Below are positions 28,694 to 36,827 of a DNA stretch of 64,000 nt, piece after piece. The stretch comes from Ruminococcus sp. (GTDB taxonomy: Bacteria > Bacillota > Clostridia > Oscillospirales > Acutalibacteraceae), in assembly GCA_017464765.1 (NCBI GenBank), contig JAFTYK010000005.1, positions 30,947 to 94,946 of the forward strand, in the 5' to 3' direction. The number at the start of each line of letters is the position of its first letter. Positions within the stretch are counted from its first letter, which is position 1. A program made the position numbers and the translations under genes. The notes below the pieces were generated by a model, which saw only the letters and a program-made list of their open reading frames with translations, was not told where the DNA came from and did not search any database.

Positions 28694-28769
28694 ATGCTTA
28701 TGGAAGGTTTTGTTTTTGTGATGAAACTATTAGGTTAGTGGTATTTCTTTGTGTATAACTAAAAATAAA

Positions 28770-28796
28770 AAAAGCGGTAGTCATACTACCGCTTTT
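28770..28796 (-). terminator. Terminator for the minus-strand 1-phosphofructokinase gene
   Basis: Reading the minus strand, AAAGCGGTAGT / ACTACCGCTTT is followed by a T-run. It sits two bases past the stop codon. Confidence 0.85.
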
Positions 28797-28797
28797 G

Positions 28798-29709
28798 TTA
28801 TTTGCTCTCGATTAATTCAAGCATTCTTGATATTTCATTTTGTTTGCATAAACCTTCTGAAAACGCTGTTGCACTACCGCATGCTGTAGCAAGCTTTAGT
28901 GCGAATTTATAGTCTTTGGATTTCAAATATCCTGCTATAAACCCTGCAACCATGGAATCGCCTGCGCCGACGGTGTTTATTGCTTCTCCTTGCGGTGCGC
29001 TTTGCAGAATAACCTGTTTATCTTCAGTGAAAAGTACCGAACCTTTGTCGCCCATAGATACAAGCACATTTCTTGCACCTAAATTCTGTAGCTTGATAGC
29101 ATATTTTTCAACATCGTGGAGTGTGCTGATTTTTGCATCGAAAGTTTCGATAAGCTCATTTATGTTCGGTTTAATAAGAAACGGTTTGTACTCAAGGGTG
29201 TTAAGTAGTTTCTTTTTAGTGCTGTCAACAACAGTCATTGCACCAGACTTTGCGATTTTTGAAAGAAGTTTTGCATAGATTGTATCATCGGCATTTTTAG
29301 GAGCGCTGCCTGAAAGTATAACTATATCATCGCTATTTATTTCATCGAATTTTTTAATCAGCAGATGTAAGTCATAGTCGGAAATTGAAGGGCCTTTTGT
29401 GTTGATGTCGGTTTCTTCATCGCTACGAATTTTTACGTTAATTCTTGTAATACCGTTTTCAAGGTGTACAAAGTCGGTCTGTACTCCTTGATTTTGTAAC
29501 GTTTCTTCAATTTCTTTTCCTGTGAATCCTGCTAAAAATCCAGTCGCTATACTATGGACTTCGAGTTCTTTTAGTACCATTGAAACGTTGATACCTTTTC
29601 CACCACAGTACAATGTTTCACTGTCACTTCGGTTTATTGTACCCAGAATCGGGTTATCCATATTTATAATGAAATCTATAGCAGGGTTAAGTGTTACTGT
29701 ATAAATCAT
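28798..29709 (-). CDS. fruK: 1-phosphofructokinase-like PfkB kinase
   Basis: The 303-residue protein begins TVTLNPAIDF, as FruK/LacC enzymes do, and has the substrate-site GGKGINVS (about 37) and the PfkB signature NTVGAGDSMVAGF (about 245-257) with the catalytic aspartate. FruK phosphorylates fructose-1-phosphate. No fructose PTS genes lie nearby, so the substrate could be another hexose phosphate such as tagatose-6-phosphate. It is divergent from a second PfkB kinase, with which it shares an overlapping promoter region. Confidence 0.82.
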   Translation of the reverse strand: MIYTVTLNPAIDFIINMDNPILGTINRSDSETLYCGGKGINVSMVLKELEVHSIATGFLAGFTGKEIEETLQNQGVQTDFVHLENGITRINVKIRSDEETDINTKGPSISDYDLHLLIKKFDEINSDDIVILSGSAPKNADDTIYAKLLSKIAKSGAMTVVDSTKKKLLNTLEYKPFLIKPNINELIETFDAKISTLHDVEKYAIKLQNLGARNVLVSMGDKGSVLFTEDKQVILQSAPQGEAINTVGAGDSMVAGFIAGYLKSKDYKFALKLATACGSATAFSEGLCKQNEISRMLELIESK

Positions 29710-29735
29710 ATCGCACCTCTTTAGTGTCAGTTTCC

Positions 29736-29784
29736 TTGACTCGTTATGTTATTTATTATACAATTTTAATATCTAATTATGTAA
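29736..29784. promoter_or_regulatory. Overlapping divergent promoters for two PfkB kinase genes
   Basis: On the + strand TTGACT (29736-29741) and TACAAT (29759-29764) have a 17-base spacer. On the minus strand TTACAT (complement of 29779-29784) and TATAAT (complement of 29755-29760) have an 18-base spacer. The two -10 boxes overlap by two bases. Confidence 0.55.
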
Positions 29785-29796
29785 GGTGGCTAATAT

Positions 29797-30711
29797 ATGA
29801 GCAAAATTCTTGTCTGCGGTTTAGTGAATGTGGAAACTACAGTGAAAATCGACGAGTTTCCGCTTCCTTATCAGCCAATTGACTATAACTTCTTTGGGAT
29901 AAATTCATATCCAGCGGGAGTCGGACTTAATCTAAGTCTTGCTTTTTCTTCATTATCCGACGAAGTAAAGCTTTTGTCAATGGTTGGTGATGATAGCGCA
30001 GGAGCTATTGTAAAAGATGTGCTTAGGAAAAACAACATCTCCACAGATTATCTTGAAAACACCGCTTCTACCGCTCAGTCTGTTGTGCTATACGATAATG
30101 ATGGAAAGCGAAGAATATTCTGCGATTTGAAGGATTTTCAGGATAAGTCGTACGATGAAGAGGTTTTTAGAAAAGCAGCGTATGACTGCGATACACTTTG
30201 TTTGTGTAATATCAATTTCTCGCGAAAGCTACTGAAAATTGCGAAGGATATGGGAAAGCGTGTGGCAACTGATGTTCACGTGTTGAGTAATATAAACGAT
30301 GAATACAATAGTGATTATATTAAGTATTCTGATATACTTTTCTTAAGCAACGAAAATATCTTAGGCAGGGAAGAAGAGTGCATAAAAAGTCTTAGAGATG
30401 CCTACAATAACGAGATTATAGTAATCGGTATGGGTGAAAACGGAGCTTTGATGTATGTGAGAGTCGATGATAAAATTTATAAGATTGATAGCGTGAAACC
30501 TGAAAAAATAGTCAATACAGTAGGTGCTGGGGATTCGCTGTTTTCGTCGTTTGTGCATTTTTACACTAAAGGAGTAGATCCGTATAATTCTTTAAGATAC
30601 GCCACTTTCTTTGCGTCCTACAAAATCGGCTTTGACGGCGCAGCGAAAGGATTTCTTACTGAAGGAAAATTAATAGAACTTGCTCACAATAAAAAACAGC
30701 AGTCTTCGTGA
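29797..30711 (+). CDS. PfkB family carbohydrate kinase (ribokinase-like)
   Basis: The 304-residue protein has the N-terminal lid region, GVGLNLSLAFSSL as the substrate loop, and the C-terminal signature NTVGAGDSLFSSF (about residues 241-253) with the catalytic base. The sugar or nucleoside substrate cannot be told from sequence. RBS AAGGTGG lies 8 bases before the ATG. It is divergent from the FruK-like gene, and its own last codons form half of a terminator. Confidence 0.82.
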   Translation: MSKILVCGLVNVETTVKIDEFPLPYQPIDYNFFGINSYPAGVGLNLSLAFSSLSDEVKLLSMVGDDSAGAIVKDVLRKNNISTDYLENTASTAQSVVLYDNDGKRRIFCDLKDFQDKSYDEEVFRKAAYDCDTLCLCNINFSRKLLKIAKDMGKRVATDVHVLSNINDEYNSDYIKYSDILFLSNENILGREEECIKSLRDAYNNEIIVIGMGENGALMYVRVDDKIYKIDSVKPEKIVNTVGAGDSLFSSFVHFYTKGVDPYNSLRYATFFASYKIGFDGAAKGFLTEGKLIELAHNKKQQSS

Positions 30712-30726
30712 CTGCTGCTTTTTTAT
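30691..30726. terminator. Bidirectional terminator between PfkB kinase and PAP2 genes
   Basis: CAGCAGTC pairs with GACTGCTG, with A- and T-runs on both sides. The left arm includes the last codons and stop of the kinase gene. Confidence 0.85.
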
Positions 30727-30737
30727 TTCTTAGGGGG

Positions 30738-31247
30738 TTATAAAATGAAAAAACAAATTGAGCCGATTAAAGTACTGATGAGCGCACCGCCTATAACATC
30801 ACGTATAAAGTGAGCGCCGCTAAGCACTCTTGTGATGCCGATAGCAGTTGCCAAAACAAGCATTACAATTCCAACGCTTGTATCGATATAGAGAAAAGCT
30901 AAAGCTATGATAAAAGCCGAAGCTGTGTGCCTGCTTGGGAAACTCTTGCCTTTTGTATCCTTTTTAATTGCAGGTGAGAAGTTATACACTTCGTAAGGTC
31001 TTTTGGCGTTTATGATATATCTAATGACAGTAACCAGTACCAACACAAAAAGCGGAACGAGTGTCGCTTTTAGAAATACTTCGCTTTTGAGACCTTCGGT
31101 AATCAAAAGATAAATAAGTTGCATCGGATACAAAAGCATCATGATGGCGGGCAAAATATCATGCAGAGCTTTTATTGTATTGAAACGACTTTTGCTGGCA
31201 GTGAAAAATTCACTTAAGAATTTGTATTGCTCTTCTTTCATTTTCAC
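30738..31247 (-). CDS. PAP2 superfamily phosphatase (membrane)
   Basis: The 169-residue membrane protein has the PAP2 motifs: KDTKGKSFPSRHTAS (about 92-106) joins motifs 1 and 2, and SGAHFIRDVIGG near 143 is motif 3, although the usual R-x6-RP of motif 1 is only loosely matched. Such enzymes dephosphorylate lipid phosphates, for example undecaprenyl-PP or phosphatidylglycerol phosphate. A GTG at 31247 lies eight bases from AAGGAG; an ATG at 31241 is also possible. It follows asnB on the minus strand by 74 bases, in which no convincing terminator is seen. Confidence 0.8.
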   Translation of the reverse strand: MKMKEEQYKFLSEFFTASKSRFNTIKALHDILPAIMMLLYPMQLIYLLITEGLKSEVFLKATLVPLFVLVLVTVIRYIINAKRPYEVYNFSPAIKKDTKGKSFPSRHTASAFIIALAFLYIDTSVGIVMLVLATAIGITRVLSGAHFIRDVIGGALISTLIGSICFFIL

Positions 31248-31321
31248 CCGTCCTCTCCTTTTTGTGCCTATATCATAACACGAAATCTGTTAAAAACAAC
31301 AAACAAATTTTAACGAAATTA

Positions 31322-33160
31322 TTAACATTCTATGACTACGTTGTATTTTTCAAACCAGTAGTCAAGCTCAATAATATATGCCATAATCTGCGGAGCGCGC
31401 ATAAGCTGACCATACCAAGGAGAAGAAATTTTATCAGGATTGTTCATTATATTTTCTACACCGTCTTTGTCTAAAAGTGATGAGAGGACGGTGTCTTTTT
31501 TGTTTAAGATTTCTTTCACTTTATCACAGCACAGACGCATATATTCAGGATTGTGAGTTTTAGGGTAGGGGCTTTTCTTTCTGTAACATATATCATATGG
31601 CAATATGTCTTCGAAAGCTTTTCTGATGATTCCTTTCTCACGTCCGCCGTATGCTTTTAATTGCCACGGCATATTATACGCGTATTCGACCAGCCTGTAG
31701 TCGCAGAAAGGAACTCTGACTTCTAAGCCGTTGTACATCGAACATCTGTCCTTTCTCTCAAGTAAGCACTGCATAAACCAGTTGAAATTGAGCATGAACA
31801 TTTCTCTCATTCGTTTGTCTACTGCAGATTCGTTTGGTAGCTTGTCAGCGCGTCTGATGGTGTTGAAATACTTGCTCATAACATAGTCTTCACCGTGCTT
31901 GAGAATACCTTTTTTGAGAATGGAACGTCTGATTTCCTGACTTCTTGACCATGGGAAACACTCTTCAAAAAGAATGTTTTTGTTGTGATACCACGGATAA
32001 CCGCCGAAAAGTTCGTCGGCACATTCACCTGAAAGTGCAACCGTGTAGTTCTTTTTGATTTCTTTGCAGAAAAGGAGTAGGGAAGAGTCGATGTCTACGT
32101 AACCCGGCAAATCTCTTGCGTCAACACTACTGTATAATGCTTCCATCACCTTTTTATTATCGAGAACAATCTCCGTGTGCTTTGAATTTGTATCATCGAC
32201 CATTATTGAAATGTAGTCAAAATCAGCGTTTGGCTGGAAAGCATTTTTGGTGAAAAATTTCCTATTGTCCTCGTACTCGACGCTGTAGGTGTTGATGTTA
32301 CCTAGGTTGTTTTTCTTGTAGTAGTTGGAGGCGGTTTTACAGATTATACTTGAATCTAAACCCCCAGATAGGAAAAAGCACATAGGAACATCGGTGATTA
32401 GCTGGCGTTCTATGGCATCTGTGAGCAGAAATCTTGTCTTTTCAATAGTTTCTCCTTCTGTGTCGGTATGCTCACTTGCTTTAATTGTGTAGTAAGTCTC
32501 CTTGTAGAACTTACCATTTTTATAAGTCGCCATCTGCCCCGGTTTAAGTTCTTTTATAGCTTTGAAGATACCGCTTTTTGGCGAACGGGCAGGACCTAAA
32601 AAGAAAATTTCATAAAGTCCGGTTTCGTTTATTGTTGGTTTTACCATGCCACTATTAAGCAGAGCTTTGATTTCTGAACCGAAAATAATTCCGTTTTTAT
32701 ATTTGCTGTAAAAAAGTGGTTTTACACCAATTCTATCTCTGCACAAAAACAGCTTTTTAGAACTCACCTCGTACACAGCGAAAGCGTAAATTCCGTTTAG
32801 CTTATGAACGCATTTCTTTTTGTATTGTGCGTAAGCGTGCAGTAGTACTTCGGTATCGCTGTGAGTAGAAAATCTGTGTCCAAGTGAGATAAGCTCTTCA
32901 CGTAATTCATCGGTATTGTAAAGCTCACCGTTGTATACGATTACGTAAGTTTCACCTTTGTAGTTTAATGTCATCGGTTGTTTGCCGTTTTCTACATCGA
33001 TAACTGAGAGTCTCCTGTGTAAAAGTGCTACATCGTGGCTAATATATTCACCTTTTTCGTCAGGTCCTCGGTTTTGTATCGATTCTGACATAGCGTAAAG
33101 TTCCGATTTCCTTTCTCTTAAATCAATTGAATTGTCCAGCCATCCTGCGATTCCGCACAT
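31322..33160 (-). CDS. asnB: Asparagine synthase (glutamine-hydrolysing)
   Basis: AsnB makes asparagine from aspartate, ATP and glutamine. The 612-residue protein has the Ntn glutaminase domain with catalytic Cys2 (MCGIAGW) and a synthetase domain with the ATP pyrophosphatase loop LSGGLDSS (about residues 260-267). Length and order are standard for AsnB. Its RBS, GGAGG, overlaps the stop codon of ylbJ, four bases upstream, so translation is probably coupled to a sporulation gene. Confidence 0.95.
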   Translation of the reverse strand: MCGIAGWLDNSIDLRERKSELYAMSESIQNRGPDEKGEYISHDVALLHRRLSVIDVENGKQPMTLNYKGETYVIVYNGELYNTDELREELISLGHRFSTHSDTEVLLHAYAQYKKKCVHKLNGIYAFAVYEVSSKKLFLCRDRIGVKPLFYSKYKNGIIFGSEIKALLNSGMVKPTINETGLYEIFFLGPARSPKSGIFKAIKELKPGQMATYKNGKFYKETYYTIKASEHTDTEGETIEKTRFLLTDAIERQLITDVPMCFFLSGGLDSSIICKTASNYYKKNNLGNINTYSVEYEDNRKFFTKNAFQPNADFDYISIMVDDTNSKHTEIVLDNKKVMEALYSSVDARDLPGYVDIDSSLLLFCKEIKKNYTVALSGECADELFGGYPWYHNKNILFEECFPWSRSQEIRRSILKKGILKHGEDYVMSKYFNTIRRADKLPNESAVDKRMREMFMLNFNWFMQCLLERKDRCSMYNGLEVRVPFCDYRLVEYAYNMPWQLKAYGGREKGIIRKAFEDILPYDICYRKKSPYPKTHNPEYMRLCCDKVKEILNKKDTVLSSLLDKDGVENIMNNPDKISSPWYGQLMRAPQIMAYIIELDYWFEKYNVVIEC

Positions 33161-33164
33161 ATTG

Positions 33165-34238
33165 TTACCTCCGTTTTAAATTAATCTTGCTTGTTGAATT
33201 TAAAAAACACACCGCCGTGAGTATCAGCGCTATCGACCCTACAAGTGGAGTTTTTGTTGTAGGAATTGTTTTTTCTACGCTTGAAAAAACATTGATACTG
33301 ATTGGAAACAGTATAAGTAAAATATATGTAGAAAAGCCTGAGGTTATGCCTTGTATAATTCTCGATAAGAAAAACAAACCTTTATTTATTTTTACGGATT
33401 TCAAAGCAGAAAAAACTTGTGCGTGAACGCATATTCCCCCAAAACCTATCACTGCTGAGATGATGTGTAGCGGATATTTTAGGCTTAGTCGATTACAACC
33501 CGTAGTGACTTCTAATATTCCCGATAACACATCACATGAAAGCGGTTGCGAAATGACTACCTTATTAATAACCTCGATAATTGCCGAAAAAACTATCACC
33601 ATCGCACACATACTAACGGTAGACTTGCACCCCTTTTCTACCGCATCAACAAAACTACCGTTTGAGTCTTCTTGCTTTATTACAACATTATCGTCTTTGA
33701 TTTTTACACATCGTCCGATTATCAAAGCGGTAGTAAAGAAACCTATAATCTGAGAAACAAAAAGTATTATTCCTGCTTTTTTGCTGTTCAAAAGGGCTTC
33801 TCCTACATAATTCATAACAAATCCAGGTCCTGATGAAACTGCAACAAGCGACAGCTTTTTTGCCTGTTCTTCATTGAGCTTATTATTTAGATATAAGCTC
33901 TCGATACACCTTGCACCTATCGGGTATCCTCCGATAAGTGAAAGTATCAACACTCCTGAACTTCCATTTGGTAAGTTTAATAACTTGGTAGCGAGTCTTT
34001 CGAATGGTGTTCCTATGATTTTTGAAATAACACTGTTTGATATGTATGACGCTATTATCATAAACAAAAACAGCGATGGGATAAGCACGCTAACACAAAA
34101 CGATATTCCGTTTATGACTCCTTTTGAACATTCTTTTGAGTAGTTTATGGCACAAAATATCGAAAGAACAACAGTGAATAAAGTGAAAATTATTTTGAGA
34201 TTTTTCTTAATTTCATTATGATTTTTAATCCATATCAT
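33165..34238 (-). CDS. ylbJ: Sporulation membrane protein YlbJ (SpoVV-like)
   Basis: YlbJ/SpoVV is a polytopic outer-forespore-membrane protein of the nucleoside-recognition superfamily, implicated in dipicolinic acid transport to the spore. The 357-residue protein has about eight spans and the family word IGGYPIGAR (about residue 106) plus VSSGPGFVMNYVG. The ATG at 34238 follows GGTGAT and is preferred to a GTG at 34247. It is divergent from yqfC and directly followed by asnB. The family is recognised from clostridial homologues. Confidence 0.8.
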   Translation of the reverse strand: MIWIKNHNEIKKNLKIIFTLFTVVLSIFCAINYSKECSKGVINGISFCVSVLIPSLFLFMIIASYISNSVISKIIGTPFERLATKLLNLPNGSSGVLILSLIGGYPIGARCIESLYLNNKLNEEQAKKLSLVAVSSGPGFVMNYVGEALLNSKKAGIILFVSQIIGFFTTALIIGRCVKIKDDNVVIKQEDSNGSFVDAVEKGCKSTVSMCAMVIVFSAIIEVINKVVISQPLSCDVLSGILEVTTGCNRLSLKYPLHIISAVIGFGGICVHAQVFSALKSVKINKGLFFLSRIIQGITSGFSTYILLILFPISINVFSSVEKTIPTTKTPLVGSIALILTAVCFLNSTSKINLKRR

Positions 34239-34250
34239 TTTTATCACCGT

Positions 34251-34279
34251 TAATATATATGAGAATTTTCACATAAAAA
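34251..34279 (+). promoter_or_regulatory. Possible SigE promoter for yqfC-yqfD
   Basis: TAATATA (34251-34257) and CATAAAAA (34272-34279) lie 14 bases apart, close to the mother-cell SigE pattern. The yqfC homologue of Bacillus is in the SigE regulon. The region is AT-rich, so chance is possible. Confidence 0.35.
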
Positions 34280-34300
34280 TAATATGAACGGGGGTATAAG

Positions 34301-34579
34301 ATGAGAAAGAATAAGAGTGAAAGTAACTCATTACATAAAAATCGCGAGAATGTTTTGTCTAACTTATTTGCTGATCTGCCTGAGCTAAGTTTCAGGGGTA
34401 ACAGGGAAGTGGTGATTGAGGGTAGCAAAGGTGTACTTCATTACAGCGAAGAGCTGGTAAGAATCAATACATCGATGGGGCTATTATGCTTTTTTGGGAG
34501 AAATCTGAATTTAAAGTGTATATCTCCTACAGAATTGATTATAAACGGTTTCATATTAAAAGTTGAATTTGTAGTTTAG
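34301..34579 (+). CDS. yqfC: Sporulation protein YqfC
   Basis: The 92-residue protein has the YqfC fold: EGSKGVLHYSEELVRI in the middle and a C-terminal strand series ending LIINGFILKVEFV. YqfC is a mother-cell sporulation protein of unknown activity, nearly always upstream of yqfD, as here (10-base spacing). GGGGG before the ATG supports the start. The N-terminal 40 residues are basic and less conserved. Confidence 0.82.
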   Translation: MRKNKSESNSLHKNRENVLSNLFADLPELSFRGNREVVIEGSKGVLHYSEELVRINTSMGLLCFFGRNLNLKCISPTELIINGFILKVEFVV

Positions 34580-34589
34580 GGGTGTTTGT

Positions 34590-35801
34590 TTGCTTTACAT
34601 ATTCAGGTGGTTGCAGGGATTTGTCCGCTTTAAAGTTATCGGCAAATTTCCTGAACGTTTCATAAATATAGTCACACGTTCAAATTTTACTATTTGGGAC
34701 ACGAATACAGAGCAAGGAACGCTTGGGGCTTGTATGTATGTGCGTGACTACAAGTGTATTCGTTTATTTGCCAGAAAAAGCCGAGTAAGACTGAAAGTTG
34801 TGAAAAAGTCGGGCTTTCCGTTCTTTTTGAAAAAGTATAAGCCAAGGATAGGAGTTCTGATAGGAGTTTTGGTGTTTTCACTAATAGTTTTCTTTATGTC
34901 AGAGTTTGTCTGGACTATAGATATAGTTGGTCTTGAAACCATAAGTAAAGCTAAGGTGCTGTCAGTGCTTGAAGACAATGGATTATACGTTGGTATGTAT
35001 AAAAGAAACGCAAGTTTTAAAACAATTGAACGAGATACAATGCTTGATTTAGATGACATCGGTTGGATGTCAGTAAACGTGATTAATTCCCACGCATCAG
35101 TCGAGATAAAAGAGAAAGCGAAGTCCCCTAAGGTTGATGATTACAAAACCCCTGCGAATGTAAAAGCAAAGCGTGACGGACTCATAATCAGTATGAAAAC
35201 ATCAGAGGGGAAATCGTATTTCGAAAGCGGTTCAGCTGTTGTAAAAGACCAGCTTTTGGTTAGTGCTGTTGTGGAGGACCAACTTGGTGGAGTGAAGCTT
35301 GTTCGAGCTAATTCCGAAATAATAGCCGAAACTTCCCGCACAAAAACATTCTCAGTCATCAAAAATAATAAGGTGATTGAGTTTTCAGAGCCTGTAGCAA
35401 GAAAAGAACTTCAAGTGTTCTCTTTGAAGCTTCCTTTTTCGTTTAACTTTGCAGATGAAAGCAATAGTATTATCAACTACAAAACAGAAAGTGTAGTATT
35501 TTTCGATACCGTTTTGCCGTTGTCAGTCACCACTAAATCTATATACGAAACCGAAAACTGCAAAAAACACTATAGCGAAAAAGATGCGAAGTTGCGTTTA
35601 GAAAAGCAATGCAGTTTGTATGAGGCTTTTGAACTTTCAAAATGTAAGATAAAAGACAGAAAATTTGATTTTTTTGAAACAGATACACATTACTGCTTGA
35701 CTGTTTTATACAGTTGCGAGGAAGATATTGCTTATCAGCAGGAGATTAATATCGATAATGCGGATTTAACACAGATTGAAGTAAAAAAAGACGAGAAGTA
35801 A
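34590..35801 (+). CDS. yqfD: Sporulation protein YqfD
   Basis: The 403-residue protein starts at a TTG preceded by AGGGGTG. It has an N-terminal soluble region, one membrane span (about residues 86-105, IGVLIGVLVFSLIVFFM) and a long outside domain with the VWTIDIVGLETISKAKV beginning typical of YqfD. It is expressed in the mother cell in Bacillus and is related to engulfment-stage genes; the biochemical role is unknown. The usual neighbour phoH is absent; a ymdB-type gene follows instead. Confidence 0.85.
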   Translation: MLYIFRWLQGFVRFKVIGKFPERFINIVTRSNFTIWDTNTEQGTLGACMYVRDYKCIRLFARKSRVRLKVVKKSGFPFFLKKYKPRIGVLIGVLVFSLIVFFMSEFVWTIDIVGLETISKAKVLSVLEDNGLYVGMYKRNASFKTIERDTMLDLDDIGWMSVNVINSHASVEIKEKAKSPKVDDYKTPANVKAKRDGLIISMKTSEGKSYFESGSAVVKDQLLVSAVVEDQLGGVKLVRANSEIIAETSRTKTFSVIKNNKVIEFSEPVARKELQVFSLKLPFSFNFADESNSIINYKTESVVFFDTVLPLSVTTKSIYETENCKKHYSEKDAKLRLEKQCSLYEAFELSKCKIKDRKFDFFETDTHYCLTVLYSCEEDIAYQQEINIDNADLTQIEVKKDEK

Positions 35802-35806
35802 AAGCA

Positions 35807-35834
35807 TTGAGTTTTTCTGAAAATATGATATACT
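35807..35834 (+). promoter_or_regulatory. Probable SigA promoter for ymdB
   Basis: TTGAGT (35807-35812) and TATACT (35829-35834) have a 16-base spacer, about 38 bases before the gene. Confidence 0.55.
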
Positions 35835-35871
35835 TTTCTATGGGTGTAATGCTCATAGAAAGAGGGATAAT

Positions 35872-36645
35872 ATGAAAATATTATGTATTGGTGATGTTGT
35901 AGGTAGCATCGGCTGTGAATTCCTTAGAAAAACTTTGCCTAAATTCAAAAAGCTCAAGGGTATTGACTTCGTTATCTGTAACGGAGAAAACAGTGCTGAT
36001 GGAAACGGCATTTTGCCTACATCTGCCGAGCATCTTTTCAAAAGTGGTGTTGACGTGCTGACACTTGGTAATCACACTTTTCAGCGAAAAGAGATTTTTA
36101 GTTTTCTCGATGAGGAAGAAACGATAGTCCGTCCGTGTAATTTTCCGTCTCCATCAACTCCGGGCAGAGGTTACTGCACCGTTGATTTAGGCAGAACTTC
36201 AGTTACCGTTATTAATCTGATGGGACAGGAGTTTATTGATATAAAAGTAGATAATCCGTATTATGCGATAGATGGGGTATTGAAAAACATTGATTCGAAA
36301 ATTATAGTTGTTGATATGCACGCTGAAACCACAAGCGAGAAAAAGGCTATGGGTTATTACCTTGACGGCAGAGTTTCTGCGTTTTTTGGAACACATACTC
36401 ACGTCCAAACAGCTGATGAGTGCATACTAAAAGGCGGAACGGGTTACATCACGGATGTTGGTATGACAGGGCCTGTTGAGTCAGTTTTAGGCATAAAAAA
36501 GGAAATAATTATCAACCGGTTTAAAACAAAACTTCCCGAACGTTTTGAAAACGCTGACGGCGAATGTATGCTCAACTGTATTTTGTTTGATATCGATGAG
36601 AAGAGCGGAAAGACTATATCTGTAGAACGCTTTGATTTGAGATAG
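35872..36645 (+). CDS. ymdB: YmdB family metallophosphoesterase
   Basis: YmdB-type proteins are dinuclear-metal phosphodiesterases; in Bacillus YmdB affects biofilm and motility decisions and cleaves 2',3'-cNMPs. The 257-residue protein has the ligand motifs GDVVGSIG (5-12), NGENSADGNG, TLGNHTF and the later MHAETTSEKKA and GTHTHVQTAD. All expected metal ligands are present. RBS AGAGGG lies before the ATG. It has its own promoter downstream of yqfD. Confidence 0.9.
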   Translation: MKILCIGDVVGSIGCEFLRKTLPKFKKLKGIDFVICNGENSADGNGILPTSAEHLFKSGVDVLTLGNHTFQRKEIFSFLDEEETIVRPCNFPSPSTPGRGYCTVDLGRTSVTVINLMGQEFIDIKVDNPYYAIDGVLKNIDSKIIVVDMHAETTSEKKAMGYYLDGRVSAFFGTHTHVQTADECILKGGTGYITDVGMTGPVESVLGIKKEIIINRFKTKLPERFENADGECMLNCILFDIDEKSGKTISVERFDLR

Positions 36646-36715
36646 TAGTTTTTTATACAATGATTGTTGAGAATTCAACGATTATCGGCATAATGCCGAA
36701 AAGACTTCAAAAAAC

Positions 36716-36744
36716 TTGATATCTATGTTTTTTTACTGTATAAT
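36716..36744 (+). promoter_or_regulatory. SigA-type promoter for fakA-recG
   Basis: TTGATA (36716-36721) and TATAAT (36739-36744) are separated by 17 bases. A second TATAAT 17 bases downstream lacks a good -35. Confidence 0.7.
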
Positions 36745-36827
36745 GCAGTTAATGTATAATGCTATAAGTTTGTACGTTTGTATCCGAAAAGAAATCCATC
36801 GGTTAATAACAAAGGATGTGTATTATA

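Noticed and set aside
36685-36699. Hairpin TCGGCA-taa-TGCCGA after ymdB as a terminator
   Set aside because: It lacks a T-run on either strand, so it was not called.
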